Source: Gibbula magus
Taxonomy: Eukaryota; Mollusca; Gastropoda; Trochida; Trochidae
Direction of reading: 5' to 3'
Assembly (NCBI GenBank): GCA_936450465.1
Contig: OW388302.1
Span: 14,657,530-14,721,529, forward strand
DNA: 64,000 nucleotides
Below, one piece after another: positions 1 through 10,989 of the stretch. Made by a program: the position numbers and the translations under genes. Below the pieces are notes generated by a model. The model worked only from the letters and a program-made list of their open reading frames with translations, made no database searches and was not told where the DNA came from. How positions within the stretch are numbered: the stretch's first letter is position 1; each line of letters starts with the position of its first letter.

Positions 1-1064
1 CTTCAATTTTTTCACAGAGTAGGTGTTTTGTCAATTATTATTATAAAAGACTGATATCTGGTTAGTATATGTTTTGATGTATAAATGTCATCTTTGTATC
101 ACAAATGTTGTTTACAAAAATCAATTCTAAAATTTGCAGTTTAGTTTCTTTCATGACAAAAGTTATTTTGGCAAAACAATGCAGTACCATCTCATTTTCC
201 CTCATATTTTCAAACATTGGCATATGGTAGATTTTTATTTCCATCAATTAGTAAATAAATAAGCGAGTCCTATGACTGGGTGATAAAATCATTCAATTAG
301 ATATTGCCAGATCATGAAGGCACGACTTTTATTTTACAAGATCACACAGTACAAGATGCACTATTGAACATTTATCCGACTGTAAAATTATAGAACATCA
401 AACGATTCTGTTTTTCGATATTTGACATGCACTTGTTTACTCCTGGTAATGAATTTTTAATTACTTATTGTCACTGAACCAAAACTGCTTGAACATACTC
501 TCACATATGTTAAGTGAACGGTGTGATACAGCCTTGTCGAAGCACATTATGAACATGTATGGATAATATGTTCTGTACCAAATTTATATGGATTTAGGTC
601 GACAGTGTAAATCATAACATACACTTGGAACTAAAATAAGCAATACCCACATATTTCACACCAAAATAGTTCTGATAAGAAAGAAAACAACAGGTCAGGA
701 AAACAACTAGTTATGTTTCATAGATAATCATGTAGCAGTGTTGAAACGAAAGTTCACTGCTGGGTAAAGTCGTTGAAATAGCTTGGTAGTTTGGTGTCAA
801 AATTCTAGTTCCGTTATAATAGAAAATGAAAGTCAATATGTGATTAGTGCCATTCTCTCAAAGGACTGACCTTTTAATGAAAGCAACTCATTATATAAAG
901 CAGAATGAACCTTCAAACTAACAAAATCATGACACTGTCAAATTCAATAACATTACCTTAATAAGCAACTACGGTTAGTATTCATTCATTGATATAAAAC
1001 GAGAAGAAGTGTTTTATTTACAGATTGAACTCAAATAATCTCACATTTATCCACAGGCAGACTT
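1..1064. other. AT-rich non-coding sequence
   Basis: I see no gene here. The longest frames are about 60 codons with no recognisable motif. The stretch at about 395-500 is a diverged direct copy of about 1285-1390 (listed separately). The rest is unassigned intergenic sequence. Confidence 0.6.
395..500 (+). repeat. diverged direct repeat, copy 1 (partner at about 1285-1390)
   Basis: Both copies contain ATATTTGACATKCACTTGTT followed at similar spacing by a TTACT-rich stretch, a GTYACTGAA core and CTTGAA near the end. They are clearly related but carry many differences and small indels. No terminal structure is visible, so this could be an old local duplication or pieces of an unknown dispersed repeat. 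Confidence 0.5.
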
Positions 1065-1247
1065 GCTTTGCGGCCATTTTATTTCATATAACAAAAACGA
1101 TTCCCATGGCTTTACGGAACCATGTACACAAATGTTTTAACTTGATTTTCTGAGGAGAGGAGGGTGTTTTACTAAAAGTGACATTATTTTTTAAATACTT
1201 TTCATCGACTTATTTCAGCCAAAAAACGTGCTACTGCCCCTTTAAGC
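1065..1247 (-). mobile_element. TTAA-flanked MITE family A, truncated copy
   Basis: Reverse-orientation partial copy of the element at 1473-1822. It ends in AAAAAACGTGCTACTGCCCC followed by TTTAA, which is the family's terminal sequence. Inside it shares the CCATGG...ACGGAACCATGTACAC and GCGGCCATTTTATTT blocks. The other terminus is missing. No coding capacity. Confidence 0.7.
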
Positions 1248-1284
1248 TCGCGGGCATTTATATGAAGGTAAACGTGGATGATTC

Positions 1285-1390
1285 ACTGTCTACTTCAACT
1301 TCAAATCAATATTTGACATTCACTTGTTAACTGCTGATGATTTGGATCACTGCTTGTTACTGAAGCAAACCTACTTGAATTTATCCTCAC
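1285..1390 (+). repeat. diverged direct repeat, copy 2 (partner at about 395-500)
   Basis: This second copy lies between two family-A MITEs. It shares ATATTTGACATTCACTTGTT and the following TTACTGAAGCAAACCTACTTG-type core with copy 1. The function is unknown. Confidence 0.5.
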
Positions 1391-1472
1391 TTATTAATGC
1401 TTGCTTTTGTGTACTGGCAAGCTTGACTGTCTAGACACAACAGAAACGATACAAACAAAATTGCACCATGTC

Positions 1473-1822
1473 TTAAAGGGGCAGTAGCACGTTTTTTCGC
1501 TCAAAAAAAGTTTATGAAATGTATTTGAAAAAGAATTTCACCAATAGTAAAACATCATTCTCTCTTCGGAAAATAAAGTTTAAAATTAGTGTACATGTTT
1601 CGGTAAAGCCATGGGAATAGTTTTTGTATTACAAAATAATAAATTGTGTTCACAATAAAATGGTCGCCATGCAATTTTTGCTTTATACGCAACATAGTTT
1701 TTACCACTACAGATAATTGGTTTGTGCAATAAGATGTTTTACCCTCAAATGACATAAACTATCATTATCAATGGGAAATTTGAAAACAATTTTTTGCAAA
1801 AAACGTGCTACAGCGCCTTTAA
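1473..1822 (+). mobile_element. TTAA-flanked MITE family A, complete copy
   Basis: A 350-bp non-coding element bounded by TTAA (1473-1476 and 1819-1822). Its inverted ends read AAGGGGCAGTAGCACGTTTT on the left and AAAACGTGCTACAGCGCCTT on the right. Other copies are at 59190-59554 (complete), 1065-1247 (truncated) and 28070-28096 (one end). TTAA flanks are the target duplication of piggyBac-type transposases, so mobilisation by such an enzyme is a reasonable inference. No transposase is visible in the window. Confidence 0.8.
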
Positions 1823-2518
1823 TCCACGCATGATAGATACCACTGACAAATAATTACATCATGCTCCCAGAAGCCAATCAAGCGTTTTTAAAATTATTTT
1901 CAAACATTATCTGTTTATGTTTTAACAAAAATACCTTTTACAAAATAATCATTTTAGAATCGACTTAACCAGGCGAACTAGGAGTGTGAAAGTTGGCATT
2001 TTTGCTTTAGATCCTGCAGCATTAGAGCCTAATCAAATAAAAGCGAAGAAGGTACATTATGCCGATAACATCTTCAGACAAAATATCTTATAATTTAAAC
2101 TGAAATGCCAATCATTGTCCTAACAACCTTTTGAAATAGCGATTCAGCTTCCACTGAACAAAATAAAAATAAAAGCAAATGTTTATAAATGACTTTCCAA
2201 GTTGACTTTATTTGCCAACATTGACACACACTGGCATCTGCATATTTTAAATTAATAATGAACTCAAGATCTATTAGTTCCCTTGGAAATACTGACATAA
2301 TTTTTTATGTGTACCGAGGGAAGATAAAACAAGTTGATTCATTGAAAGAATACATCAAACCCTGACGTAATTCAGAAGCTCAGAACTATCCCATTTAACG
2401 CATGCGCAATGCTTGGCAAATCAGACTCAAGACATCGGATTGACTGCTCATGTATGCAGTAAACCTTTGCAGAGCAAAATCTCTCAGAAATACGTGACTC
2501 TTTTAACAGCCCTCTACC
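1823..2518. other. 5' flank of gene A
   Basis: AT-rich sequence upstream of exon 1 of gene A. I cannot assign a convincing TATA box or transcription start. It is not obviously similar to the 5' flanks of genes B and C, which share modules with one another. Confidence 0.4.
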
Positions 2519-2840
2519 ATGAGAAACCTGACCATTCTGTCCATGTTGTTCATTTTCCACGTCGTGGTGATACGAGAAGTTCAGATGGAGTGTCAACAAA
2601 ACAAGCAGCAACTTCTGATAGAGAATTATGAAGGAATAACAGACGAATTCCTCATCTGGAAGGGTTTGGTTGCTTCCAAAATGAAGTGTCTCCACAAATG
2701 TTACTATGATTTAAGATGTATCACTTTCCAATATGCACAAAATGGAGCGTGTAGAACGTATGCAACCACAGGAGACAAGCTGAAAACCTTCAAGACTGGG
2801 ACGGAGCAGGGAGCCTTTATCTACAAATTTTCATCGAGAG
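2519..2840 (+). CDS. Gene A exon 1 of 3: signal peptide + PAN/Apple-like module
   Basis: The exon encodes residues 1-107 plus the first base of codon 108. Residues 1-23 form a hydrophobic signal peptide (MLFIFHVVV core) preceding C25. C57, C61, C67 and C78 follow in the C-x3-C-x5-C-x10-C pattern typical of PAN/Apple folds, with the YYDLRCITFQY core. The start is the only ATG that gives a secretion signal, and it aligns with the starts of genes B and C. The donor is GAG|GTAGGT at 2841. The phase-1 end joins in frame to exon 2 at 9796 after a 6.96-kb intron filled with minisatellites. PAN modules bind proteins or carbohydrates; the partner here is unknown. I do not recognise a named orthologue. 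Confidence 0.8.
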
Positions 2841-3636
2841 GTAGGTGATCTGTTGTAATGGATTACTTGATTTCAAAATAATCGTTTCCTATGAAAACGG
2901 CTTATCAGCTCGTGTAATGAAATGTTTTCCCCTCTAATGTAACAATATATTGTATAAACCTTAATAATAGATGGTTAATAATGTGGAAAATTTTAATGAA
3001 GGGTTTATCGCACATGAAAAATCTCTGTATTTAAAAACGATAACACTTGGAACATAGCAGATATTAGCCATATTATATGAATTTAAAAAAAATATATTAC
3101 TTGAAAATCGCCCTGATAGCGAGTCTACCAGTATTTGAATCACAATAGAGATTACCCGGGTAGGTGTTTCATATGACTTTAACCAAACGAGCATGATTTA
3201 TTGTAATGCCCAAGCAAGAGTGAGGGTTATACACAAATTCCATTCTATTCCATTTGACTCACGTAAATATAGCCAGAAAAGGGCCCACTTCTCTTGTGCT
3301 GGTAAGCTCCAGAGAGGTCTTGAACAATATTTTTTGACGTCACACACGTAAAAATACGGAAAGTCGTGGTGAAATACTAGTTGCTATGGGAACATGATAC
3401 TTGTATGTGCACATGTGCTCATATCGATAATAGTAACTAGGTTATGTTCAACTATGTGGCTAATAATTAAGAAATGTATTTCATAAAACAGTGCAAGTTA
3501 AACTTTTATAAATGCTGGAGCTTGTGTTTGGCATTTAAACAACAATTTAACTTAAACTTTTAAACCGTACTGCACTGAAACAACTGTAATTTTTGTTGTG
3601 ATTAATGACTCTTTTAAATTTGAGCACAACCTTTAA
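2841..3636 (+). other. Intron 1 of gene A, first part
   Basis: AT-rich intron sequence directly after the donor. I see no repeat, RNA gene or further exon here. The reverse-strand frame at 2961-3194 has no recognisable domain. Confidence 0.5.
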
Positions 3637-3649
3637 CACTTTTGACACG

Positions 3650-3870
3650 TTTGTCACGCTTGGCGCCTCAATTCCACTGAAACGGCGGATGCAAAACACA
3701 TATGGCATTCGAGATTCTGTCTAACCACTATTAATGTATGGAGTACAACAGGGACCTGTAATTGGATCGATTTTGTTCACTATATATGAGCAAACACTCT
3801 CAGACATTTTCTGTTCCCAAGAAGTAAATCAAAAGATATGCAGATGACATCTAAATATCAAAGAGTGGCT
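3650..3870 (+). pseudogene. LINE reverse-transcriptase fossil (GVPQG to YADD region)
   Basis: Translation around 3737 gives YGVQQGPVIGSILFTIYEQ, a decayed form of the YGVPQGSVLGPILFTLYT box of Jockey/CR1-like non-LTR reverse transcriptases. The catalytic YADD follows at 3837-3848 (TAT GCA GAT GAC), but in another frame, and stops occur on both sides. This is a short dead fragment in the same orientation as gene A, within its first intron. The element's family cannot be fixed from so short a piece. Confidence 0.8.
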
Positions 3871-3897
3871 TCTTCAGGATACACTACATGAAATAAT

Positions 3898-4110
3898 GAT
3901 ATTTACAAAGGATTAAATATTTATTAAAGATGGTATTTACAAGCTATTTACAAATATTAAAATACTTCTTTACAAAAATAATAAAGGTAATAAATATCTA
4001 CTAAAGATGATATTTACAAGATATTTATTATTTTGTAAACATTTGTAAAGCTTTGTAAAAATCATCTTTAATAACGATAAAACGTTTTGTAAATATCATC
4101 TTTGACTTTG
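3898..4110. repeat. Inverted-repeat cluster of AAAGATGATATTTACAA
   Basis: AAAGATGRTATTTACAA occurs directly at about 3928 and 4004, and its reverse complement TTGTAAATATCATCTTT near 4095. The intervening sequence is mostly A and T with further partial copies. It could fold into a hairpin. It directly abuts the ACTTTGATGAAAA array. Confidence 0.6.
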
Positions 4111-5563
4111 AATAAAAAATATGACTTTTGATGAAAACAACTAACTTTGATTAAAAAATGAATTTTGATGAAAAAATAATTTGATTAAAAAAAAATAACT
4201 TTGATGAGAAAAATGGCTTTCGATGAAGGAAAAATATCTTTGATGCAAAATTGACTTTGATGAAAACTTTACTTAGAATTAAAAAAAAGACTTCAATGAG
4301 AAAATTTAATTTGATGCAAAAATTTTTTGATTAAAAATCAAACTGGAAACTTGATGGAAAAAAATGACTTTGATGAAGAAAAAATATCTTTTATGAAAAA
4401 ATTGACTTTGATGTAAACATGACTTTGAAATAAGAAAAATGACTTTTGATGAAAAATTGACTTTTATGAAAACATGACTTTGAAATAAGAAAAATGACTT
4501 TTGATGAAAAATAATTTGATGAAAAAAAATAACTTTGATGAGAAAAATGACTTTGATGAATGAAAATTATCTTTGATGAAAAATAGACTTTGATGAAAAC
4601 ATTACTTAGAATTAAAAAAAAGACTTCAATGAGAAAATTTAATTTGATGATAAAAATTATTTTGATTAAAAATCAAACTGGAAACTTGATGGAAAAAATG
4701 ACTTTGATGAAGAAAAAATATCTTTTATGAAAAAATTGACTTTGATGTAAACATGACTTTGAAATAAGAAAAATGACTTTTGATGAGAAATTGACTTTGA
4801 TGAAAACATGACTTTGAAATAAGAAAAATGACTTTAGATGAAAAAATAATTTGATGAAAAAAAAGAACTTTGATGAGAAATTGACTTTGATGAAAACATT
4901 ACTTAGAATTAAAAAAAAAGACTTCAATGAGAAAATTTAATTTGATGCAAAAATTATTTTGATTAAAAATCAAACTTGAAACTGGATGGAAAAAAATGAC
5001 TTTGATAAAGAAAAAATACCTTTTATGAAAAAACTGACTTTGATGTAAACATGACTTTGAAATAAGAAAAATGACTTTTGATGAAAAATTTACTTTGATG
5101 AAAACATGACTTTGAAATAAGAAAAATGAATTTGATTAAAAACCGACTTTGATGGAAGAAACTGACTTTGAGGAATAAAAAATATCATTGATGAACAATT
5201 TTGAACTTGACTTCGAATAAAAAAAAAAGAATTTGATGAAAAAATATAATTTGATGAAAAAATTAATTTTGACGAAAAAATAAAATTGATGAAAAAATGA
5301 ATTTGATGAAGGAAAAATATCTTTGATGAAAATTTGACTTTGATGAAAACATTACTTAGAATTAAAAAAAAAGACTTCAATGAGAAAATTTAATTTGATG
5401 CAAAAATTATTTTGATTAAAAATCAGACTGGAAACTTGATGGAAAAAAATGACTTTGATGAAGAAAAAATATCTTTTATGAAAAAATTGACTTTGATGAA
5501 AACGTGACTTTGAAATAAGAAAACTGACTTTTGATGAAAAATTGACTTTGATGAAAACATCAC
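4085..5563. repeat. Degenerate minisatellite, ACTTTGATGAAAA core, block 1
   Basis: Short, imperfect units of about 15-20 bp built on GACTTTGATGAAAAA, with variants GACTTTGAAATAAGAAAAAT and GAATTAAAAAAAAGACTTCAATG. Longer sub-blocks recur (for example the stretch from TTACTTAGAATT to AAACTTGATGG near 4600, 4900 and 5350), so there is higher-order structure. The reverse-strand phenylalanine/serine/lysine-rich frames in it follow from the repeat. A second block with the same variants is at 8745-9345. Confidence 0.85.
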
Positions 5564-5780
5564 AGCAAAAATGAGCTGGTTTTCAGAACACTGAAACTAA
5601 CAGGATACCAAATGGAAACCAGTATTTCCAGTTGGTATCCAGACAGTTTTTATAAGTTTCCATGTGGTTTCCAGCAACACTGAAACTGAATTTTGCACCA
5701 GTATCCGGATGGTATCCAGTGCGAATAATTACCCACTCCTCCAAGTGGTATCCATCTGGTTTCCATGAATAACTTTCTTT
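5564..5780. repeat. GGTTTCCA/TGGAAACC repeat, inverted relative to 8190-8735
   Basis: Multiple TTTCCA, GGTATCCA and TGGAAACC motifs. The junction with the preceding array reads CACAGCAAAAATGA. Its reverse complement TCATTTTTGCTGTG marks the junction at about 8717-8731, so the two composite blocks are partly mirror images. Confidence 0.6.
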
Positions 5781-6200
5781 TTGGTTTCAACTCAGTTTCC
5801 ATGTGATAGTTTCCACTTGGTTTCCACTTGGTTTCCATATTTCTTAGTTTACACTTGGTTTCAACTTGGTTTCCATGTTCAGGTTTACTGTTGGTTTCAG
5901 TCTGGTTTCCATGTTAAGGTTTATTGTAGGTTTCAGTCTGGTTTCCATGTTACGGTTTACTGTAGGTTTCAACCTAGTTTCCATGTTGAGGTTTACTGTA
6001 GGTTTCAGTGTGGTTTTAGTATAATGGTTTACTGTAGGTTTAAGTCTGGTTTCAGTGTAATGGTTTACTGTAGGTGTCAGTGTGATTTCAGTGTTATTTC
6101 AGTGTAATGGTTTATTGTAGGTTTCAGTCTGGTTTCCATGTTAAGGTTTACTGTAGGTTTCAGTGTAATGGTTTACTGTAGGTTTCAACCTGGTGTCCAT
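5781..6200. repeat. 36-bp minisatellite (GTTTCCATGTTAAGGTTTAC type)
   Basis: About ten imperfect units of roughly 36 bp combining GTTTCCATGTT, AAGGTTTACTGTAGG and TTTCAGTCTG. The period is a multiple of 3, which explains the 108-codon frame at 5781-6107 with its repeated FHVxVYCRFQSG pattern. I do not treat that frame as a gene: it has no start or context. Confidence 0.8.
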
Positions 6201-6700
6201 GGTTGGCATTTGCATGTTATGATTTAAATGAATGACGTGTCAACACCTACAGCAACTGCTATCTTCATCAAGAGCAATAATGCTTCGGTGAAAATAATTC
6301 TAGTAATGATAAACATAATTGTACTTTGTTATAAAGTTCCTTACATAAAGTGCCAATAGCAAAGTCAATCTAATCATATCTAATTGCAAAAAAGAATCCT
6401 AGATATACATTTAAAAATTGTATTATTTAAAATTACTTCATAAATCATCCAGCAAAATGCCATAACTGGATGACGAGGTAAAATAACAGGGCATTGCTGC
6501 TGATTAAGAAAGAGTATCACTGATAATTCTGTGGTTATATTCTCGATTTATACTGTGCTGCCGGCCAATCACTATTCAATGTATGTTATGAAAAGGTGGT
6601 TTTATTTTCCTCGGGTAAACAGCCCGGGGAAAATTACATCACTAATCCTCCGGGGTGATTTCAAACGCTTCAGCTTCAGCTTAATACGTTCTGTGTCCTC
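6160..6700 (+). repeat. Dispersed repeat C, copy 1 (about 540 bp)
   Basis: Shares long stretches with 11605-12200: TAATTCTAGTAATGA, GCATTGCTGCTGATTAAGAA, GCCGGCCAATCACTATTCAA and TTATTTTCCTCGGGTAAAC. Both copies begin next to GTAGGTTTCA...GTCCATGGTTG, a scrap of the 36-bp minisatellite. No coding capacity or clear termini. It may be an unclassified transposon or a duplicated intron piece. Confidence 0.7.
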
Positions 6701-8040
6701 AATGGGAATGATCTTTCGACCACATGGTATGCTCATCTTCAAGCGCAGAAGTCTTTGACCGACCACATGCTTCCTTCATGTTCTTCTAGGCTGTTAAAGT
6801 AAAAATGATATTAATGACCAACATAAATTGAAAGTGGTACAACCTCTATTTTACTTATTTGAAGTGTTTTAGTAAGAAACACAATTATAAGTTCTGATTT
6901 GCCAGATATTATTATTTTGTATACTGCAATTATTACATTAGTTCTTAGGTTAAGTTTTGAAACACTTGTACCTGTTGTAGGCTAAGGTGAGAGGTCATCT
7001 ATCGCCTTCTTCAAGTTTCCCATAAGTGCAGGAATGCTGAAATGTTATAAAAGTATCAAATCAATCAAAGAAACATGAATATTCAAAAGGCTATTTCATA
7101 TTCTTACTAAATATAAAGGGGATACAATTTTTTAGAATGTAATTTCTATGTATTCGTATGAATTAAGAAAGTAGAGACTGTCTTGATACAATAATCATTG
7201 ACATCGTGTCGATACAATATTTCGAAGGTATTTAATCAACTTTATTTAAATTGTTATTTCAATCATTAGCATATTGGACACACAATAAGAAAAACATGAA
7301 CTGTACCTGCATGCAGTTGTAGAAATATCATGTTGTTTTGCCCTCCGTGAATGACAACAGTTGTTGCCACTGAAGTTCACGTACACCCGGCAGACAAGAT
7401 TCTGTTTCTTCATTCAGTCACGGGTTATACTGGCAAATAATCACGCCAAAATGTGGATGATGAACAAAGCACTTTGTCTGGGAGAGCACATGGTCTGGCT
7501 ATTATGTAACACCATATGGTGGACAGCGAGCGCCCGGCGATACGGAGCATACATTTGACCTACATCTAATTACTAAATTAAGGCTCACTGAATCTTAGAG
7601 TGTAATTGATATTATTGTGTAGATGTTAAAAAGTAAGTCCAACATTACACACGCAATACAATGAATAATACAAAAAAAAACATATCATGGTTGATATAAG
7701 TTAATGGCATTGTCGAAATGAAATGGAATACGGTACATATCATATCATATCAATCAAGGGTTTCAGTTATTTACTTGTTTATATAAATATAACATTTGCA
7801 AGACAATATTTTTCTCAAAAGTATAGTTAACCATCCTTTGTTAAAGCTTCATCTGAAAAATTTATTTGAACATGTTTATCATAATAATTAATATTGAATT
7901 TCTAGTTCTTTGCTTTGAATACACGTGCAATTTTAAATAATGGATAACTAATTTGGTTTCTATGGGTCTTTTGATTTGAACAAATGGTTAACAAATGGAT
8001 ACACGGGTTCTTAATTTTTTCATTATCTGTTTCCATTACA
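6701..8040. other. Intron 1 of gene A, unassigned part
   Basis: AT-rich sequence with no gene, RNA or recognisable repeat. The 65-codon frame at 7361-7558 shows no signal peptide or known motif and is not supported. Confidence 0.45.
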
Positions 8041-8735
8041 CTACATTACACTACATAACACTTGATAGTTTCATGTTGGTTTCCATTTTCGGGAAACAAT
8101 AATTGTAATTTACACTAATGGAAACCAGCATGAAACTTCACATTAGAGTTTCATGTTGGTTTCCCTTACGGAAATATTACATATCATAGAGTCCAAAATG
8201 GATTCTAGTTGGAAACCAGGTTGCCAAGTTTCAGGAATAGGATAGCAAGTGGATACCCCTATTACCAAGTTAACAGTTGGTTTCCCGATTTCAGGATACT
8301 CAGTCATGTGTGCTGTAGTAGTTTCATGTTGGTTTCCATTTAATTGAATCCTTCAATGCAGATTTCCAGGAATGGAAACCAACATGAAACCTCACTTGAT
8401 AGTTTCATGTTGGTTTCCATTTTCTGGAATCAATAATTGCAATTTACAGGAATGGAAACTAACATGAAACTTCAGATTATGGTTTCATGTTGATTTCCAT
8501 TTCATGGAAACATTGATTGCAATTTCCAGGAATGGAAACCAACATGAAACACATAATCAATGTTTCCAGTTGGTTTCCATCACGGAAATACTTAATGTTA
8601 TAGAATCCAAAATGGATTCTAGTTGGAAACCAGGTTACCTAGTTTCAGCAGATGGATACCAAGTGGATACTCCTATTACCCAGTTTCCAGTTGGTTTCCA
8701 GATTGCAGGATACTCAGTCATTTTTGCTGTGCATG
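8041..8735. repeat. Palindromic minisatellite of AGTTTCATGTTGGTTTCCAT
   Basis: The motif AGTTTCATGTTGGTTTCCAT alternates with its reverse complement ATGGAAACCAACATGAAACT at roughly 80-bp spacing (for example 8066/8115, 8320/8370, 8400/8450 and 8480/8530). Each pair could form a hairpin with a 25-30 nt loop. Two approximately 125-bp direct copies beginning GAATCCAAAATGGATTCTAG (about 8190 and 8603) are embedded in it. Confidence 0.8.
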
Positions 8736-8744
8736 ACTTTGAAA

Positions 8745-9345
8745 TAAGAGAAATGATTTTTGATGAACAAATAATTTGATGAAAAAAAATAACTTTGATG
8801 AGAAAAATGACTTTGATGAAGGAAAAATATCTTTGATGAAAAATTGACTTTGATGAAAACATTACTTAGAATTAAAAAAAAAGACTACAATGAGAAAATT
8901 TAATTTGATGCAAAAATTATTTTGAATAAAAATCAAACTGGAAACTTGATGAAAAAAAATAACTTTGATGAAGAAAAAATATCTTTTATGAAAAAATTTA
9001 CTTTGATGTAAAGATGACTTTGAAATAAGAAAAATGACTTTTGATGAAAAATTGACTTTGATGAAAACATGACTTTGAAATAAAAAAATGACTTTAGATG
9101 AAAAAATAACTTGATGAAAAAAAAATACTTTGATGAGAAAAATTACTTTGATGAAGGAAAAATATCTTTGATGAAAAATTGACTTTGATGAAAACATTAC
9201 TTAGAATTAAAAAAAAAAACTTCAATGACAAAATTTAATTTGATGCAAAAATGATTTTGATTTAAAATCAGACTTTAATGAGAAAATGATTTGAATGAAA
9301 AAAATGATTTTGATTAAAAACCGACTTTGATGGAAGAAACTACTT
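8745..9345. repeat. Degenerate minisatellite, ACTTTGATGAAAA core, block 2
   Basis: The same unit variants and sub-block order as 4085-5563, including GACTTTGAAATAAGAAAAAT and TTACTTAGAATTAAAAAAAA. It is interrupted near 9345 by unique sequence. It lies in intron 1 of gene A, upstream of exon 2. Confidence 0.85.
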
Positions 9346-9795
9346 AATTCTCTCCAAGAACTGACAGAACAGAAACCAGACCCATTACCAACAGTAGTCA
9401 AGTAATCAAGATACAATTTCATTGAAGATTGAGTTTGAAATGTTGCAGATGGGCAACTAATAGTAATCACAGCAAAGGGGACGTATTGCGCAGGGTCCTT
9501 AAAGTCGTATTCCAGTTTTGTCCTGTGATTGTCAACATTTTAATCTTTTTTTTTGTGCCATTACAATGCTGTAATTAGCCGCAGATGCAGCAAAATGCTC
9601 GTTTGCAGGAAACATATTTTCAACATCCTCATGTTTGTAAGAAGTTGGCTGTTGCTAATGACTGCTGCCAGGCAGGGGCTTACTGACATCCTCATAGTCT
9701 TTAATGTTCAATGAAGAAACCCGTCAGGACTGCTTTGTCCAGCATAGAAACACGTTGTGGAATTTATGATCCATTCATGCATATAACTAATTCAG

Positions 9796-9921
9796 GTGGT
9801 TTTGGAGAAGAATGCAAGCTGGATGACGAATGTCACTTCCCCAACTCAGAGTGCAGACAGTCTACATGTGGCTGCATCATAGGCTACAACTTCAATCCGA
9901 TGAAACACACCTGCACCAATG
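9796..9921 (+). CDS. Gene A exon 2 of 3: EB-type six-cysteine module
   Basis: A 126-nt exon, phase 1 at both ends, between acceptor AATTCAG and donor G|GTAATA. It encodes residues 108-149, with cysteines at 114, 120, 127, 132, 134 and 147 (C-x5-C-x6-C-x4-C-x-C-x12-C). The conserved SECRQSTCGCIIGY core is the hallmark of EB-like EGF-related modules. The same exon recurs at 19768, 52136 and 57837, with SECRQSTCGCI retained in every forward copy, which supports its being coding. Symmetric phase lets it be skipped or duplicated without a frameshift, as in gene C. Confidence 0.85.
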
Positions 9922-10388
9922 GTAATATATCACAAAACCGGCTGATGTTTCTATATTTTCAATTTGAAAGTTTTTCTTTTCTTGTTTATGACCAGGCTAG
10001 TAATGCTTTACATATAATTCAATTCTTCCTGTGATAAATTTGAATTAAGAATTTGTTTTTGTTAACCACTTTTAATAAAATAATATTTTTCCGGTTTTGC
10101 TAGAGCACACACACGTTTTCTAAACATTGGCAACTTAAAAAGTTTTGGGCTGAAATGTTTTTGTTTATTAAGTTATATTTACTTCACATTTCTAGTAGGT
10201 GGAATTATTCTTAAGCTGACAGAAAACATTAAAATGTTGAATTACATCATCTTATAAGACAACCTTCAACTATTGTGGTAATGTAAACTTTCCTTGATTC
10301 TAACACTAATTGGGCATATTTTCATTTTTGTAGGCTATATAAGGAACATATTCTTAAATTACTGACTCATGTAACCATATTGTTGCAG

Positions 10389-10645
10389 GATGTACAGAAT
10401 ACGGCAATACCTATGCAATCTTTCCCTCCACTGGTCTGTATGGTTCTGACTTGGAATACATTGGCTCTGGTTCTCTGACAGATTGTAAGGATTTGTGTTC
10501 AAGCCAGAGCAACTGCAAATCGTTTGATTATTTACCAAGTAACCCATTGTGCATTCTGAAGAATGGCGGGGTGTTAGATGATCCTTCTCAATTGGCAGTG
10601 GGACTAACTACCACGATGCATGGGGTCAGAAACTGCAAGAACTAG
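10389..10645 (+). CDS. Gene A exon 3 of 3: C-terminal PAN/Apple-like module
   Basis: The acceptor is TTGCAG|G at 10389, and the exon ends in TAG. It encodes residues 150-234 of a 234-aa secreted protein. Cysteines are at 151, 182, 186, 192, 204 and 232. The C182-x3-C186-x5-C192-x2-FDY core is PAN/Apple-like, and the two outer cysteines (151 and 232) could pair N- and C-terminally as in Apple domains. Nearly identical to exon 3 of gene B at both ends, but with nine replaced residues between 175 and 209. No membrane segment or anchor follows, so the product is probably secreted. The binding partner is unknown. Confidence 0.87.
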
Positions 10646-10978
10646 AAATTTGAAAGCTGAAATGAGATAGGACATGTTGAGTGTTAACTTGGACTACAAC
10701 TTGCTACAAGGTTTCGTGATTTATTTTATGTATCAGTCTACGACTGTGAGCGCCTTTTTATAGCTCTTTTGAGCATGGCCACTTGAAATACGAAACATGA
10801 TATTCAGAAAGACCATGTTTTATATTCTCATTGTTCACATATAAACACACAACTTGATCAGGCCATTAAGCAGATGGCATGCAGGTCTAATGTTCAAAAG
10901 AGGAATATCAAAACCGAAACGGAATAACGTTTTTTGGTTAATACGAAATTGCCGATTCACAATTTAATGAAATATGAT

Positions 10979-10989
10979 AATAAAATAAA
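10979..10989 (+). promoter_or_regulatory. Probable polyadenylation signals of gene A
   Basis: Two overlapping AATAAA hexamers (10979-10984 and 10984-10989), about 335 nt after the stop. The same pair is kept at the same distance in gene B (21023-21033). The conservation may simply reflect recent duplication. Confidence 0.5.

Noticed and set aside
4673..5380. Reverse-strand F/S/K-rich proteins
   Set aside because: They translate the ACTTTGATGAAAA minisatellite. There are no domains and the same peptides recur at 8635-9197.
5781..6107. 108-aa protein with FHVxVYCRFQSG repeats
   Set aside because: Translation of a 36-bp minisatellite in an intron, with no signal or context.
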